The notes: a model not told the origin generated them from the letters alone. Shown: positions 54,034 to 63,854, counted from the stretch's first letter. The stretch: DNA of 64,000 nt from an uncultured Siphonobacter sp. (GCA_913775095.1 CAJYIW010000003.1:85205-149204), one strand, 5' to 3'. Translations and numbers: made by a program.

Positions 54034-55029
54034 GTGCTGATTGAAACGCGAGCGTACGCCCGGGCCGGGCTTTTAGGGAATCCTTCCGATGGTTTTTTTG
54101 GCAAAACCTTGTCGATAACGGTACGAAACTTTGGAGCCTCCGTCACCTTATGGCAATCTCCCGAACTTCACATTGAACAGCAGGAAGCCGACGCCAACAC
54201 CTTCCGCAGTATTTTTCACCTCTGCGATACGGTAGGGCAAATTGGGTACAATGGAGGCATTCCCCTCATTAAAGCGGCCATCCGCAAGTTCACCACCTAT
54301 TGCGTGGAACAGGGCATTCGCTTACCGAACCGGAATTTTACGATTCGCTACAGCAGCTCCATTCCCCGTCAGGTGGGGCTTTCGGGTTCGAGTGCCATCA
54401 TTGTCGCCACGATGCGGGCCTTGATGCAGTTCTATAAAGTTGAAATTCCCATCGAATACCTGCCCACTCTGGTGATGCAGTCCGAAACCGATGAACTGGG
54501 TATTACGGCTGGCTTACAGGATCGGGTGATTCAGACTTATGAAGGCTGCGTGTACATGGATTTTTCGCGGGAACTGCTGGACAGTCGGGGTTACGGAAAT
54601 TATGAACGGGTGGACCCCAATAAGCTCCCCAAATTATATCTGGCCTACAATACGGATATGAGTAAGGTTTCGGGCAAAGTGCATAACGACGTGAAAGCCC
54701 GCTTCAACCGCGGCGAACCACTGGTTGTAGATACCATGCAGGAAATTGCTCACCTGGCTACGCTGGGAAAAGAAGCCATCGAAGCTCAGGACTATGAGCA
54801 GTTTAATCAGCTCATCAACCAGAATTTTGATTTACGTACCAGGATTTATAATATTCATCCGGTGAATATCCAGATGATTGAGACGGCCCGTCGCCTGGGG
54901 GCTTCGGCTTCCTTTACGGGTTCGGGCGGCAGTATCATTGGGATGTACGAGAATGATGAAATGCTGAATCGCCTGTTTGTCGAACTTAAAAAACTAAACG
55001 CCCGGGTTATCAAGCCCTACGTGATGTAA
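54034..55029 (+). CDS. GHMP kinase, glucuronokinase-like
   Basis: A 331-residue GHMP-superfamily sugar kinase. The start is a GTG at 54034. Landmarks: ARAGLLGNPSDGFFGKTLSITVRNFGASVTLW, the phosphate loop RQVGLSGSSAIIVATMRALMQF and the C-terminal LGASASFTGSGGSIIGMY. The layout resembles plant and bacterial glucuronokinases, which phosphorylate glucuronate at C1. The next gene, galU, makes UDP-sugars from sugar 1-phosphates, so the pair would fit a salvage route to a UDP-sugar. The sugar specificity is inferred. No signal peptide. Confidence 0.85.
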   Translation: MLIETRAYARAGLLGNPSDGFFGKTLSITVRNFGASVTLWQSPELHIEQQEADANTFRSIFHLCDTVGQIGYNGGIPLIKAAIRKFTTYCVEQGIRLPNRNFTIRYSSSIPRQVGLSGSSAIIVATMRALMQFYKVEIPIEYLPTLVMQSETDELGITAGLQDRVIQTYEGCVYMDFSRELLDSRGYGNYERVDPNKLPKLYLAYNTDMSKVSGKVHNDVKARFNRGEPLVVDTMQEIAHLATLGKEAIEAQDYEQFNQLINQNFDLRTRIYNIHPVNIQMIETARRLGASASFTGSGGSIIGMYENDEMLNRLFVELKKLNARVIKPYVM

Positions 55030-55265
55030 TATTTATGGTTGTTGGTTATTCGTTACTGGTTGTTGGTTAGTCGTTGTTCGTTATTAGTTGTTTGTTGTTA
55101 GAGATGCCGTTCCATCGGATTTTCCAGCAACCAACAACAATCAACTATTGGTTGTTGGTTACTAGTTGTTAGAGATGCCGTTCCATCGGGCCTTCCAGCA
55201 ACCAACAACTAACAACAATCAACCGTATTAGTAACGAACAACCAACAACAATCAACCATATTTAA
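55030..55265. repeat. GTTGTTGG-type repeats with AGAGATGCCG cores
   Basis: Two units of about 90-100 bp, each made of GTTGTTGGTT-type stretches, the core AGAGATGCCGTTCCATCGG, a TTCCAGC, and then CAACCAACAAC. The GTTGTTGG parts and AACAACCAAC parts are inverted repeats of each other, so the whole 235-base gap can fold. It lies between the GHMP kinase and galU, cotranscribed with them if they form an operon. Confidence 0.75.
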
Positions 55266-55268
55266 CAT

Positions 55269-56138
55269 ATGATCAAAAAAGCTATTATTCCTGCTGCTGG
55301 CTTCGGAACCCGGTTTCTTCCCGCCACCAAAGCCCAGCCGAAAGAAATGTTACCCATCATCGACACGCCCACGATTCAGTATGTCGTGCAGGAAGCCGTG
55401 GATTCGGGCATTGAAGATATTCTCATTATTTCCGGTAAAGGCAAGCGTTCCATTGAAGATCACTTTGACCGCAACTTCGAACTCGAAACCCGTCTGGCCG
55501 AGAAGGAAGACGAAATGCTTCACGAGTTGCGTCGCCTTTCCGACATGGCCAATATTCACTTTGTTCGTCAGAAAGAGCTGAATGGTCTGGGCGATGCCAT
55601 TTACTACGCCCGTCACCACGTGGGCAATGAACCCTTTGCCGTATTACTCGGCGATACCATTATGGATTCGGTCATTCCCGTTACCCAACAGCTGATGGAC
55701 ACGTTCGCTACCTATCGCTCGTCAGTCATTGCGGTAGAAACCGTTCCGGTGGATAAGGTTAACCGCTATGGCATTGTGGGTGGCAAGGAGATGAGCGACA
55801 GCATTATGCAACTGGAAACGCTGGTTGAAAAGCCCGCCCTCGGTCAGGCTCCTTCCAATCTTGCCATCGCAGGTCGGTATATTCTGACTCCCGAGATTTT
55901 TCGCATGATCGAGCAAACGCCGAAAGGCAAGGGGGGTGAAATCCAGTTAACGGATGCCATGTTGCTGTTACTGGCCCGGGAGAATTTATACTCTCACCGC
56001 ATCGAAGGCAAACGTCATGACATTGGGAACAAGCTTGATTTCCTTAAAACCACCGTCGAATTTGCCCTCAAACGCAAGGAGTTCGAAAAACCTTTCCTGG
56101 CTTTTCTGAAAGACATTGTTCAGCAGTACGAAAACTAA
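55269..56138 (+). CDS. galU: UTP-glucose-1-phosphate uridylyltransferase
   Basis: A 289-residue nucleotidyltransferase that makes UDP-glucose. The signature AAGFGTRFLPATKAQPKEMLPIIDTPTIQYVVQEAVDSGI is at the N-terminus; ISGKGKRSIEDHFDRNFELE, LGDAIYYARHHVGNEPFAVLLGDTIMD, VEKPALGQAPSNLAIAGRYILTPEIF and KRHDIGNKLDFLKTTVEFAL follow in order. Length is typical of bacterial GalU. It follows the GHMP kinase on the same strand with a 239-base repeat-filled gap, and ends at a strong terminator. Confidence 0.97.
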   Translation: MIKKAIIPAAGFGTRFLPATKAQPKEMLPIIDTPTIQYVVQEAVDSGIEDILIISGKGKRSIEDHFDRNFELETRLAEKEDEMLHELRRLSDMANIHFVRQKELNGLGDAIYYARHHVGNEPFAVLLGDTIMDSVIPVTQQLMDTFATYRSSVIAVETVPVDKVNRYGIVGGKEMSDSIMQLETLVEKPALGQAPSNLAIAGRYILTPEIFRMIEQTPKGKGGEIQLTDAMLLLLARENLYSHRIEGKRHDIGNKLDFLKTTVEFALKRKEFEKPFLAFLKDIVQQYEN

Positions 56139-56151
56139 CCAATTCTGTTAG

Positions 56152-56197
56152 CCTAAGAAAAAGCCCTGATCTTCCGAGGTCAGGGCTTTTTCTTAGG
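56152..56197 (+). terminator. Rho-independent terminator after galU
   Basis: An 18-bp perfect stem (CCTAAGAAAAAGCCCTGA / TCAGGGCTTTTTCTTAGG) with a ten-base loop; the right arm contains a TTTTT run. Confidence 0.85.
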
Positions 56198-56297
56198 CTC
56201 CTTCCTTTCATCAGGCGTTTGCCCGGCTCGGCCCCTATCCAATAGGTTTTAGACGTAGATTTTCTTTATTTTAAGTGTTTTTATCTTTCATCATCTT

Positions 56298-59200
56298 ATG
56301 AAAAAAATACTACTCTTCGGATTATGGCTGGGAGCCTGCCTTCCTGCTCTGGCCCAGACTACCCCCAAACCACCGATCACCTGGAAGGATGTTACCAACT
56401 GGAAAGCCCTTTCCGCTTTTGGTGGTACCCAGCTTTCCCCCGACGGTCAGTGGATGGCTTATGTATTGATGTCGGTGGCGGAAGGCGATGCAGATCTGAT
56501 CATCCGCAAAACCTCTGATACTACTCAGTACAAATACCCCATCGGAGCCGGAATGCTCGTTCCCATGAGCTTCTCGGATGACTCTAAGTTTTTTGCTTTT
56601 AAGGTTTATCCAACGGCCAAAGAGAAAAAAGCGGCGGCCAAAGCTCCCGGCAGTAAGCCTCTTCCCGAAAAAGCGTTTCTGATTGAACTGGCTGGAAATA
56701 AGAAGACCGAATTTGAACGGGTTACTTCCTTTTCATTCAACGGAGAAAAATCTTCGCACCTGGCTTTGCTGCTTAGCCCGGCCACTCCGGCTGCCGGACC
56801 AACGGCTCCCCGCGGACGCGATTTGTTGCTTTATGACTTAGGCTCCGGTAAAACGCAGAACATCGGGAACATCTCCGAAATGTCCTTTAACAAAAAGGGT
56901 GACTGGCTGGCCCTGACCGTTGATGCGAACGAAAAAGCAGGCAATGCTCTACAGATTCATAATATGAACACTGGAGTAACGACCATTCTGGATAGTGACA
57001 AAGCTCGTTACCAGTCGTTAAACTGGACCGAAAAGGGCGACGGACTGGCTGCCTTGAAAGGCGTTAAGGATGACAAATACAAAACGGATGTAATGAGCGT
57101 AGTAGGCATCCGGAACTTTGCCACTAAGCCTGAACTCACGGAATACAATCCGAAAAAAGACAGCCTTACCTTTCCGAAAGGAATGAAAATAAGTCCTAAC
57201 CGCCGCCCCTACTGGACGGATGATCTGACCCGTCTGTTCTTCGGTATTCATAAAGAAGATTTAGTTAAGAAAGACGCGAAAAGCACGGCGAAAGCAGATA
57301 CGGCCAGGAAATCAGCTCCGGCCCCCAAGTCTGTTTCAGACGTGGAAAAACTGGCGAAGATCAAAGCGGATACCAGTATTAAATCACTGGACGATTTGCA
57401 AAAAGCTCTCGCTAAACTTAAAACTGATTCGGCTAAAGTAGCTCAGCGGGGTGGTAGTGTGCCTAACGTTAATGGCCCTAAAGAAGAGACCGACAAACCT
57501 GAAGTAACGGTGTGGAACTGGCAGGATAAGCGTTTGCAGTCACGTCAGCAGGTAACGGAAATGCAGGATAAGCAATTTAGCTTTCTATCAATGTTTGATG
57601 GGAAGAAATTCGTTCAGCTGACGGACAGTTCGCTGCATAGTGTCAGCCCTGCTCCGAAAGAACTATACGCCATCGGTCTGGAGGATTCTGCCTACGAACT
57701 GGAGACCAGTCTGGATGGTCAGAACTACGCCGATGTGTACGTAGTCGACCTCAAAACGGGCACCCGAACCCGGATTTTTGAGAAGTATTACCTGGCAGGG
57801 TACGGTAGTACACCTAATCCTTCTCAGGATGGTACAAAGTTTCTGTACGCCAAAGATGGACATTATTACGTATATGACATACCGACTAAGGCTACTCTGA
57901 ATCTGACTGCAAAAATCCCCAGCAGTTTTGTGGATACCGAAGACGATCACAATGTCACCAAACCCATGATTCCTTTGCTAGGCTGGTCTTCAGATTCCAG
58001 ATACGTACTGCTGCGTGATCTCTGGGATATCTGGAAAGTATCGGTGGATGGAAAAGAGGCCGTAAATCTAACCAGGAACGGACGTCGGGAAAAAATTCGT
58101 TACACCAGTCGCTACAAGCTTGATCCTGAAGAAAAAGGCATCAATCTGAAACAGCCGCTGTATGTACGGATGTACGGAGAAACCACGAAGAAATCAGGCA
58201 TTGGTCTGATTGAGGCAGATAAAAAAGGAAACCTGATTCCGGGAGTGAAATCCCTACTCTGGGAAGATGCCAATATTGCCAACCTCAGTAAGGCTAAAAA
58301 AGCTCCGATTTATACGTATAGTCGTGAAGGGTTCACGGATCCAACCGACTTCTTTGTGAGTAAATCAGCAAATCTATCCGATGGTAAGCAGGTAACTAAA
58401 AATACTCCTGACTTCGATAAATACAGCTGGAGTTCGGGTGTGCAACTGGTAGATTACGTCTCTGATAAAGGTGATACGTTACAGGGAGCTTTGTTCTTAC
58501 CGGCTAACTATACGAAGGGTAAAAAGTATCCGACGATCATCTATTATTATGAAAAACTATCTCAGACGCTGAATGTTTACAGCAATCCAGGCTTCAGCGG
58601 AACGGGATGGAATCCGACGGTTTATACGTCTAATGGATACGCCGTTTTCATTCCGGATATTGTTTATAAACTCAACGATCCGGGCATGTCAGCGGTGTGG
58701 TGTGTGCTGCCTGCCGTGAAGGCCGCCCTCAAAACCGGCGTGATTGATGAGGCTAAAATGGGCATTCACGGACACTCCTGGGGTGGGTATCAGACCAGCT
58801 TCCTGATTACGCAAACCAATATGTTCAAAGCCGCCGCTGCGGGGGCTCCTCTAACGGACATGGTTTCGATGTATAACCTGATATACAAGAACTCAGGTAC
58901 CAGCAACGGTCAGATTTTCGAAGCTTCGCAGGGCCGCCTGGTGGCTCCCTGGGAGAACTGGGAAGCCTATTATCGCAACTCGCCGCTGCACCACGTGAAG
59001 AAAATTCAGACGCCTTTATTACTGCTTCATAACGACGCGGATGGAGCGGTAGACTTTACCCAGGGTATCGAATATTACACGGCCATTCGTCGGTTGAAAA
59101 AACCCGTAGTACTGGTTCAGTACAAAGGAGAAAATCACGGTTTAGCCAAGCTGGTGAACCGAAAAGATTACGCTATCCGCATGATGGAATTCTTTGATTT

Positions 59201-59300
59201 CCATCTGAAAGGAAAACCTGCTCCCGACTGGTGGCAGAAAGGCATTGATCGCCTGGACATGGAAGAACACCTGGAAAAACGCATCGTTTTTGACAAATAG
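56298..59300 (+). CDS. S9 family prolyl-oligopeptidase-like peptidase
   Basis: A 1,000-residue exported peptidase (signal MKKILLFGLWLGACLPALAQ). A WD-like beta-propeller domain (about residues 30-730) precedes an alpha/beta hydrolase with the catalytic triad S827 (GHSWGGYQ), D915 (HNDADGAVDF) and H947 (GENHGL). A lysine/alanine-rich insert at about residues 325-400 (KKDAKSTAKADTARKSAPAPKS, ending QRGG) interrupts the propeller and is unusual for the family. It should cut short peptides in the periplasm. It has its own promoter region and terminator. Confidence 0.92.
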   Translation: MKKILLFGLWLGACLPALAQTTPKPPITWKDVTNWKALSAFGGTQLSPDGQWMAYVLMSVAEGDADLIIRKTSDTTQYKYPIGAGMLVPMSFSDDSKFFAFKVYPTAKEKKAAAKAPGSKPLPEKAFLIELAGNKKTEFERVTSFSFNGEKSSHLALLLSPATPAAGPTAPRGRDLLLYDLGSGKTQNIGNISEMSFNKKGDWLALTVDANEKAGNALQIHNMNTGVTTILDSDKARYQSLNWTEKGDGLAALKGVKDDKYKTDVMSVVGIRNFATKPELTEYNPKKDSLTFPKGMKISPNRRPYWTDDLTRLFFGIHKEDLVKKDAKSTAKADTARKSAPAPKSVSDVEKLAKIKADTSIKSLDDLQKALAKLKTDSAKVAQRGGSVPNVNGPKEETDKPEVTVWNWQDKRLQSRQQVTEMQDKQFSFLSMFDGKKFVQLTDSSLHSVSPAPKELYAIGLEDSAYELETSLDGQNYADVYVVDLKTGTRTRIFEKYYLAGYGSTPNPSQDGTKFLYAKDGHYYVYDIPTKATLNLTAKIPSSFVDTEDDHNVTKPMIPLLGWSSDSRYVLLRDLWDIWKVSVDGKEAVNLTRNGRREKIRYTSRYKLDPEEKGINLKQPLYVRMYGETTKKSGIGLIEADKKGNLIPGVKSLLWEDANIANLSKAKKAPIYTYSREGFTDPTDFFVSKSANLSDGKQVTKNTPDFDKYSWSSGVQLVDYVSDKGDTLQGALFLPANYTKGKKYPTIIYYYEKLSQTLNVYSNPGFSGTGWNPTVYTSNGYAVFIPDIVYKLNDPGMSAVWCVLPAVKAALKTGVIDEAKMGIHGHSWGGYQTSFLITQTNMFKAAAAGAPLTDMVSMYNLIYKNSGTSNGQIFEASQGRLVAPWENWEAYYRNSPLHHVKKIQTPLLLLHNDADGAVDFTQGIEYYTAIRRLKKPVVLVQYKGENHGLAKLVNRKDYAIRMMEFFDFHLKGKPAPDWWQKGIDRLDMEEHLEKRIVFDK

Positions 59301-59709
59301 CAAAAAAGCCCTCGTCGTGACGAGGGCTTTTTTTTTAATAATTTCATAGCAATTATTAAAAACATAAAAAAAAACATTCATTACTAGAGGTTTAATAAAC
59401 ATTTATCTATTTACTTTACAGCACCTTGACATCCCCCAAAGAGCTTTTTAACTTTCATTATACTGAAACTAGTCGCGATATATTAGTTTTTGTTAATAGT
59501 TATAAAGTCTTTTGAGGATTTCTGAAGGTTATTTTATTTTTACAACTCGCTAATAAATTCTAACAGCCTATGAAACTCATCTACACTCTTCACTGTACCT
59601 GACATTTTCCTGTCTATTTTGATTCGATGACCTGTTCTGATGTACTTCGGGACGGGAGTAAAACGCTGTTTAACACTGAGTGTTTTCGGTAACTTTATTT
59701 AATCCGCTA
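59301..59709. other. Gap upstream of the TSP3 surface protein
   Basis: After the terminator the sequence is AT-rich without a recognised gene. It should hold the promoter of the surface-protein gene, but no clear TAnnTTTG box was found. Confidence 0.55.
59302..59337 (+). terminator. Rho-independent terminator after the S9 peptidase
   Basis: AAAAAAGCCCTCGTC pairs with GACGAGGGCTTTTTT; a T-run of nine follows. Confidence 0.92.
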
Positions 59710-62700
59710 ATGAACAACCTTTATACTATCGAACGTTTGGCCAAAAGCCAAACCAGGAACCTCTGCGTATGCCTGGTTCTTCTCCTTCTCACCACTCTGT
59801 CCAGGGTGACTTTTGCTCAGAATGGCTCGCCCTGTTACACGCCCGTCGTAGGGTCTTCCACTACTGTATCTGGAGTTCAGGGTGGCGTTTTAATTAATCT
59901 GGGCGGTTCTTTCGTTAACAACATTTCCAACCTGACGGATGCCAATACGAACAACTTCGCTACCTTGACGAACACGGTTGGTGTCGTGGCCAATAGTGGA
60001 GTTTCCGTAGCCAGCACCACCGTTTTTCCCGCTGGACATCACGCGGGCTACGTTGTAGAAGTACCAGCTAATTTACTGAACGCCAATCTTTTACAAGGCA
60101 TTCAGATTCAGACATATCTGAACGGTACGTTAAGAGAATCGTTTACTGGAGCCAATCTTCTTTCAGCTACTTTAGTAGGTGGAGGTTCCGTTGGCCGTTT
60201 GTACATCAGCTTTCCAACGGGTCAAACTTTTAATGAGATTCGCCTGGTTTCTACGGGTGTTCTGAGTGTACTGAATAATTTACAGATTTACTACGCCGTT
60301 GCCTTTGATCCCAATTGTGGAACGTTAGATGCTAACAATTCATGCGACGACGCCATTTCCGGTGTTGGCACAGCCGTTTCCGTGGGAGGTGGTCTGGTCA
60401 CTGCTCTGGGAAACCTTAGCAATCCGGGTAACCTCATTGATGGAGACAAATCCAACTACGCTAATTTAACTACCAGTGCCCTTACCAGTGCTATCCTTGG
60501 AAACCCTTACGTAGGCGTTAAAGACCTGGGTACGATTTATCCGGCTGGTCATCGGGCTGGGTTTGTTGTAGAGGCTGCTAATGGGGGATTACTTGACCTG
60601 AGCGTTTTGAATGGCAACGTGACCATTGAGACTTATTTACATGGACAACTACAGAACCAGCAAGCAGTTACCAGCTCAGGAGGCGGCCTCTTGGGCGTAT
60701 CGTTATTAGGCACTAATAATAGTGGCAAACAAAAGCTGGGCGTAGTAACGAATAAAAACTTTGACGAGGTACGCATCGTATTCAATACTGCTATATCGGC
60801 TAGCTTATCCTCCCTGCGTATTTATTACGCTTTTGAGGAGCCCGCCAGTGGTTGTTCGGACTGTAACATTGCCCTAACGACCAATTCAAGTGCGGGGGCT
60901 GCTTACGCAGGAACGCTGGTTTCAGCAAACTTGTATGGCATTAGTTTAAGTTCTTTTTCTGGTACATCTAACATTGTAGATGCCATCACTACTAACTTTG
61001 CCGATCTGAATCTTCTTGTAGGTCTTGGTACAGGTGCCAGAATTCGTGTGAAACGTACAGATGGCGTAGATTATCCCGCAGGAACAGTAGCAGGTTTTGC
61101 TATCAGTAGTGGCAATACATTGCTTAATACAAGCTTATTAGGAGCTAATACTATTCGACTTTACAGAAACGGTAGTAACACTCCTGTTCAAACCATAGCG
61201 AGTGGTTCTGTTCTTAATTTAGGTTTGTTATCTGGCTCTAGTAACATAACCTTAGTCGGAGGTAAATCAACTGTAGCATTTGACGAAATTGAATTAGATA
61301 TCGATGCCGGTCTATTAGCTCTTAACACCGAATTTAGAATCTACTACGCCTACGTGCAGTTAGATACCGACGGCGACGGCGTTCCTGATTGTATTGATAC
61401 CTGCTCCGGAAGCAATAACCTCGACACTGACGGGGACGGCATTCCGAATGCCTGCGATCTGGACGATGATAACGATGGTATTCTGGACACCGATGAAGGC
61501 ACGGGTGATACCGATGGGGATGGCATTCCTAACTCACTGGATCTGGATAGTGATAACGACGGCATTCCCGACCTTTATGAATCGGGCATTGCTGCTGCTA
61601 CCATTGCTACGCTGGATGCTAACGGTGACGGCGTTATTGACGCTTCCGTAGCGAAAGGAACCAATGGTTTTGCCAATACTCTCGAAACTGCTGCTGATTC
61701 GGGTACTAAAAATTATGTCATCAGTAACAAAGACGGCGATAATGCTGCTGACTTCCTGGATCTGGATAGCGATAATGACGGTATTCTGGATATTGTGGAA
61801 AGCGGATATCCCGGAGCCGTCGACGCTAATAATGACGGCGTTGCAGATGGTGGAGATACGGATAAAGATGGCATCCGGGACAGTGTGGATGGCAATACCG
61901 GAAGCTTCGGTTCAGCGGGTGTTACTTCACCAAGAGACACTGACAGCGATGGCGTGGCTGATTTCCGCGATCTCGACAGCGATAACGATGGTATCCTTGA
62001 CCTCGTGGAAAGCGGTCGCAACCTGACTGACGCGGATAACAACGGTGTTGTGGACGGTACGGATACTAGTGATAATGACGGTATCGTTGGTTCCGCTGAC
62101 CTGGCTCCTACCGTATATGGCTCTACGGGCACTCCGACTCCGCTGGACACCGATGGCGATGGAGTAACTAACTACCGCGATCTCGACAGCGATAACGACG
62201 GTATCCTTGACCTGGTGGAAAGTGGCCGCCCTGTGACGGATGCCGATAACAACGGTGTTGTGGATGGAACGGATCCGGACGGTGATGGTATCGTTGGCAA
62301 TGCTGACTTAACCAATGGCTTTGGCTCTGCAAACACTCCGGCTCCGCTTAATACCGACGGTGATGGAGTACCTAACTACCGCGACCTGGACAGCGACAAT
62401 GACGGTATCCTCGACTTAACCGAAAGCGGTCGCCCCCTCACGGATGCGGATAACAATGGTGTTGTCGATGGAACCGATACGGATGGTGATGGTATCGTTG
62501 GCAATGCGGACCTGGCTCCTGCCTTATTTGGCTCTGCAGGGACTCCAACTCCGCTAGACACGGATGGCGACACCTTACCTAACTACCGCGACCTGGACAG
62601 CGATAACGACGGTATCCTCGACTTAACCGAAAGTGGCCGCACCCTGACGGATGCCGATAGCAACGGCGTAGTCGATGGAACGGATACGGACAATGATGGT

Positions 62701-63813
62701 ATCGTTGGAAACGCTGACTTAACCGATGGCTTTGGCTCTGCAAACACTCCGGCTCCGCTTAACACCGACGGCGACAGCATGCCTAATTACCGCGATCTTG
62801 ACAGCGATAACGACAGCATTTTTGACTTGAACGAAAGTGGCCGTACCCTGACGGACGCCGATAGTAACGGCGTAGTCGATGGAACGGATACGGACAATGA
62901 TGGTATCGTTGGAACTGCTGACCTGGCTCCTGCCGTATATGGATCCGCGGGTACACCGGCGGTTCGTAACAGCGATGGAGATGGCGTTCCTGATTACCGC
63001 GATCTGGACAGCGATAACGACGGCCTGAGTGATCTGTTTGAAGGCGGAAAACCCGGTCTGACTGATGCTGACAATGATGGCGTTGTGGACGGCCCGGATA
63101 CGGATGGTGACGGTATCCAGAACAGTGCCGATAGCAATAATGCAGCCTTCGGTTCTCCCGGATCTCCTCTGCCACTGGACACCGACGGCGATGGTACTCC
63201 TAACTACAATGATCTGGACAGTAATGGTGACGGTACCTTCGATATTGTCACCTATGGTAAAGGATCTTTGGACGTCAACAAAGACGGACGAATTGATAAT
63301 ACCACGGATGCCGATCAGGATGGAATTGCGGATGTAGTAGATACTAAACTCGGACAGTTTGGTGGCTTACCACGCCCTGCGGACTTAACGCCGACGCTGG
63401 ACATTGGTTCACTGACCTTCCTGACGGGAAGCCCCGCCCGTGACTTCGTCATCCGGGTTTACGAGATTGCCAACGTGCCTACCACCGGAACGGTTACCCT
63501 GCTGGTCAACAAGCTCCCCGGCTTCACCATCGGATTCCCGACCACCAGCGGCACCTCCAATGCCTCCTCACCCGTCAGCAACCAGAATAGCAACTGGACC
63601 CTCACGGAAAGCGAGTTCTTCATCCGCGTGACTTCCAAACCCGGCGTGGTTATTACCAAGGACCAGCCCGCCATTCTGGGTTTCACTGTCATCCGTAACC
63701 CTGGCACCACCAGTCGTACGCAACAGAATATCTCTGTTTCCATCCTGACAGGATCCGGAAACGAAGGACCCGACTCAAATAATACGGTTGTTACCGCAAT
63801 CACTGCCAATTAA
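59710..63813 (+). CDS. Large surface protein with TSP type 3 calcium repeats
   Basis: A 1,367-residue exported protein; the ATG at 59710 (MNNLYTIERLAKSQTRNL then a hydrophobic signal ending TLSRVTFAQ) is preferred over one ten codons earlier. Three related beta domains of about 170 residues fill residues 40-560, each with an AGxxAGF or AGHHAGY motif and ending RIYYA. From about 565 to 1200 come thrombospondin type 3 repeats (DTDGDGVPDCID, DLDSDNDGILD), calcium-binding, with a 68-70 residue unit tandemly repeated. A DUF11-like beta domain closes it. No sorting domain is seen at the end. Probably an adhesive or structural surface protein. Confidence 0.9.
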   Translation: MNNLYTIERLAKSQTRNLCVCLVLLLLTTLSRVTFAQNGSPCYTPVVGSSTTVSGVQGGVLINLGGSFVNNISNLTDANTNNFATLTNTVGVVANSGVSVASTTVFPAGHHAGYVVEVPANLLNANLLQGIQIQTYLNGTLRESFTGANLLSATLVGGGSVGRLYISFPTGQTFNEIRLVSTGVLSVLNNLQIYYAVAFDPNCGTLDANNSCDDAISGVGTAVSVGGGLVTALGNLSNPGNLIDGDKSNYANLTTSALTSAILGNPYVGVKDLGTIYPAGHRAGFVVEAANGGLLDLSVLNGNVTIETYLHGQLQNQQAVTSSGGGLLGVSLLGTNNSGKQKLGVVTNKNFDEVRIVFNTAISASLSSLRIYYAFEEPASGCSDCNIALTTNSSAGAAYAGTLVSANLYGISLSSFSGTSNIVDAITTNFADLNLLVGLGTGARIRVKRTDGVDYPAGTVAGFAISSGNTLLNTSLLGANTIRLYRNGSNTPVQTIASGSVLNLGLLSGSSNITLVGGKSTVAFDEIELDIDAGLLALNTEFRIYYAYVQLDTDGDGVPDCIDTCSGSNNLDTDGDGIPNACDLDDDNDGILDTDEGTGDTDGDGIPNSLDLDSDNDGIPDLYESGIAAATIATLDANGDGVIDASVAKGTNGFANTLETAADSGTKNYVISNKDGDNAADFLDLDSDNDGILDIVESGYPGAVDANNDGVADGGDTDKDGIRDSVDGNTGSFGSAGVTSPRDTDSDGVADFRDLDSDNDGILDLVESGRNLTDADNNGVVDGTDTSDNDGIVGSADLAPTVYGSTGTPTPLDTDGDGVTNYRDLDSDNDGILDLVESGRPVTDADNNGVVDGTDPDGDGIVGNADLTNGFGSANTPAPLNTDGDGVPNYRDLDSDNDGILDLTESGRPLTDADNNGVVDGTDTDGDGIVGNADLAPALFGSAGTPTPLDTDGDTLPNYRDLDSDNDGILDLTESGRTLTDADSNGVVDGTDTDNDGIVGNADLTDGFGSANTPAPLNTDGDSMPNYRDLDSDNDSIFDLNESGRTLTDADSNGVVDGTDTDNDGIVGTADLAPAVYGSAGTPAVRNSDGDGVPDYRDLDSDNDGLSDLFEGGKPGLTDADNDGVVDGPDTDGDGIQNSADSNNAAFGSPGSPLPLDTDGDGTPNYNDLDSNGDGTFDIVTYGKGSLDVNKDGRIDNTTDADQDGIADVVDTKLGQFGGLPRPADLTPTLDIGSLTFLTGSPARDFVIRVYEIANVPTTGTVTLLVNKLPGFTIGFPTTSGTSNASSPVSNQNSNWTLTESEFFIRVTSKPGVVITKDQPAILGFTVIRNPGTTSRTQQNISVSILTGSGNEGPDSNNTVVTAITAN
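61963..63200 (+). repeat. Coding tandem repeat, 204-210 bp unit
   Basis: The TACCGCGAYCTSGACAGC motif recurs at 61963, 62173, 62377, 62584, 62788 and 62995, giving spacings of 210, 204, 207, 204 and 207 bases, all multiples of three. Units encode DxDxDxxxNYRDLDSDNDGILDLxESGR... with alternating FGSAGTP and FGSANTP linkers. Middle units are most alike in DNA. Confidence 0.9.
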
Positions 63814-63823
63814 TCATTCATCG

Positions 63824-63854
63824 ACCGGGTCAGCACCAGGCTGACCCGGTTTTA
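63824..63854 (+). terminator. Terminator after the TSP3 gene
   Basis: A perfect 11-bp stem ACCGGGTCAGC / GCTGACCCGGT with an ACCAG loop, followed by TTTTA. Confidence 0.8.

Noticed and set aside
55030..55265. CRISPR-like array because of repeated GTTGTTGG units
   Set aside because: Only two irregular units, repeats are low-complexity, spacers are not unique and no cas genes are near.
61350..63182. Minus-strand serine/proline-rich frames opposite the TSP3 repeats
   Set aside because: Created by the regular GAC/GAT-rich repeats on the coding strand.
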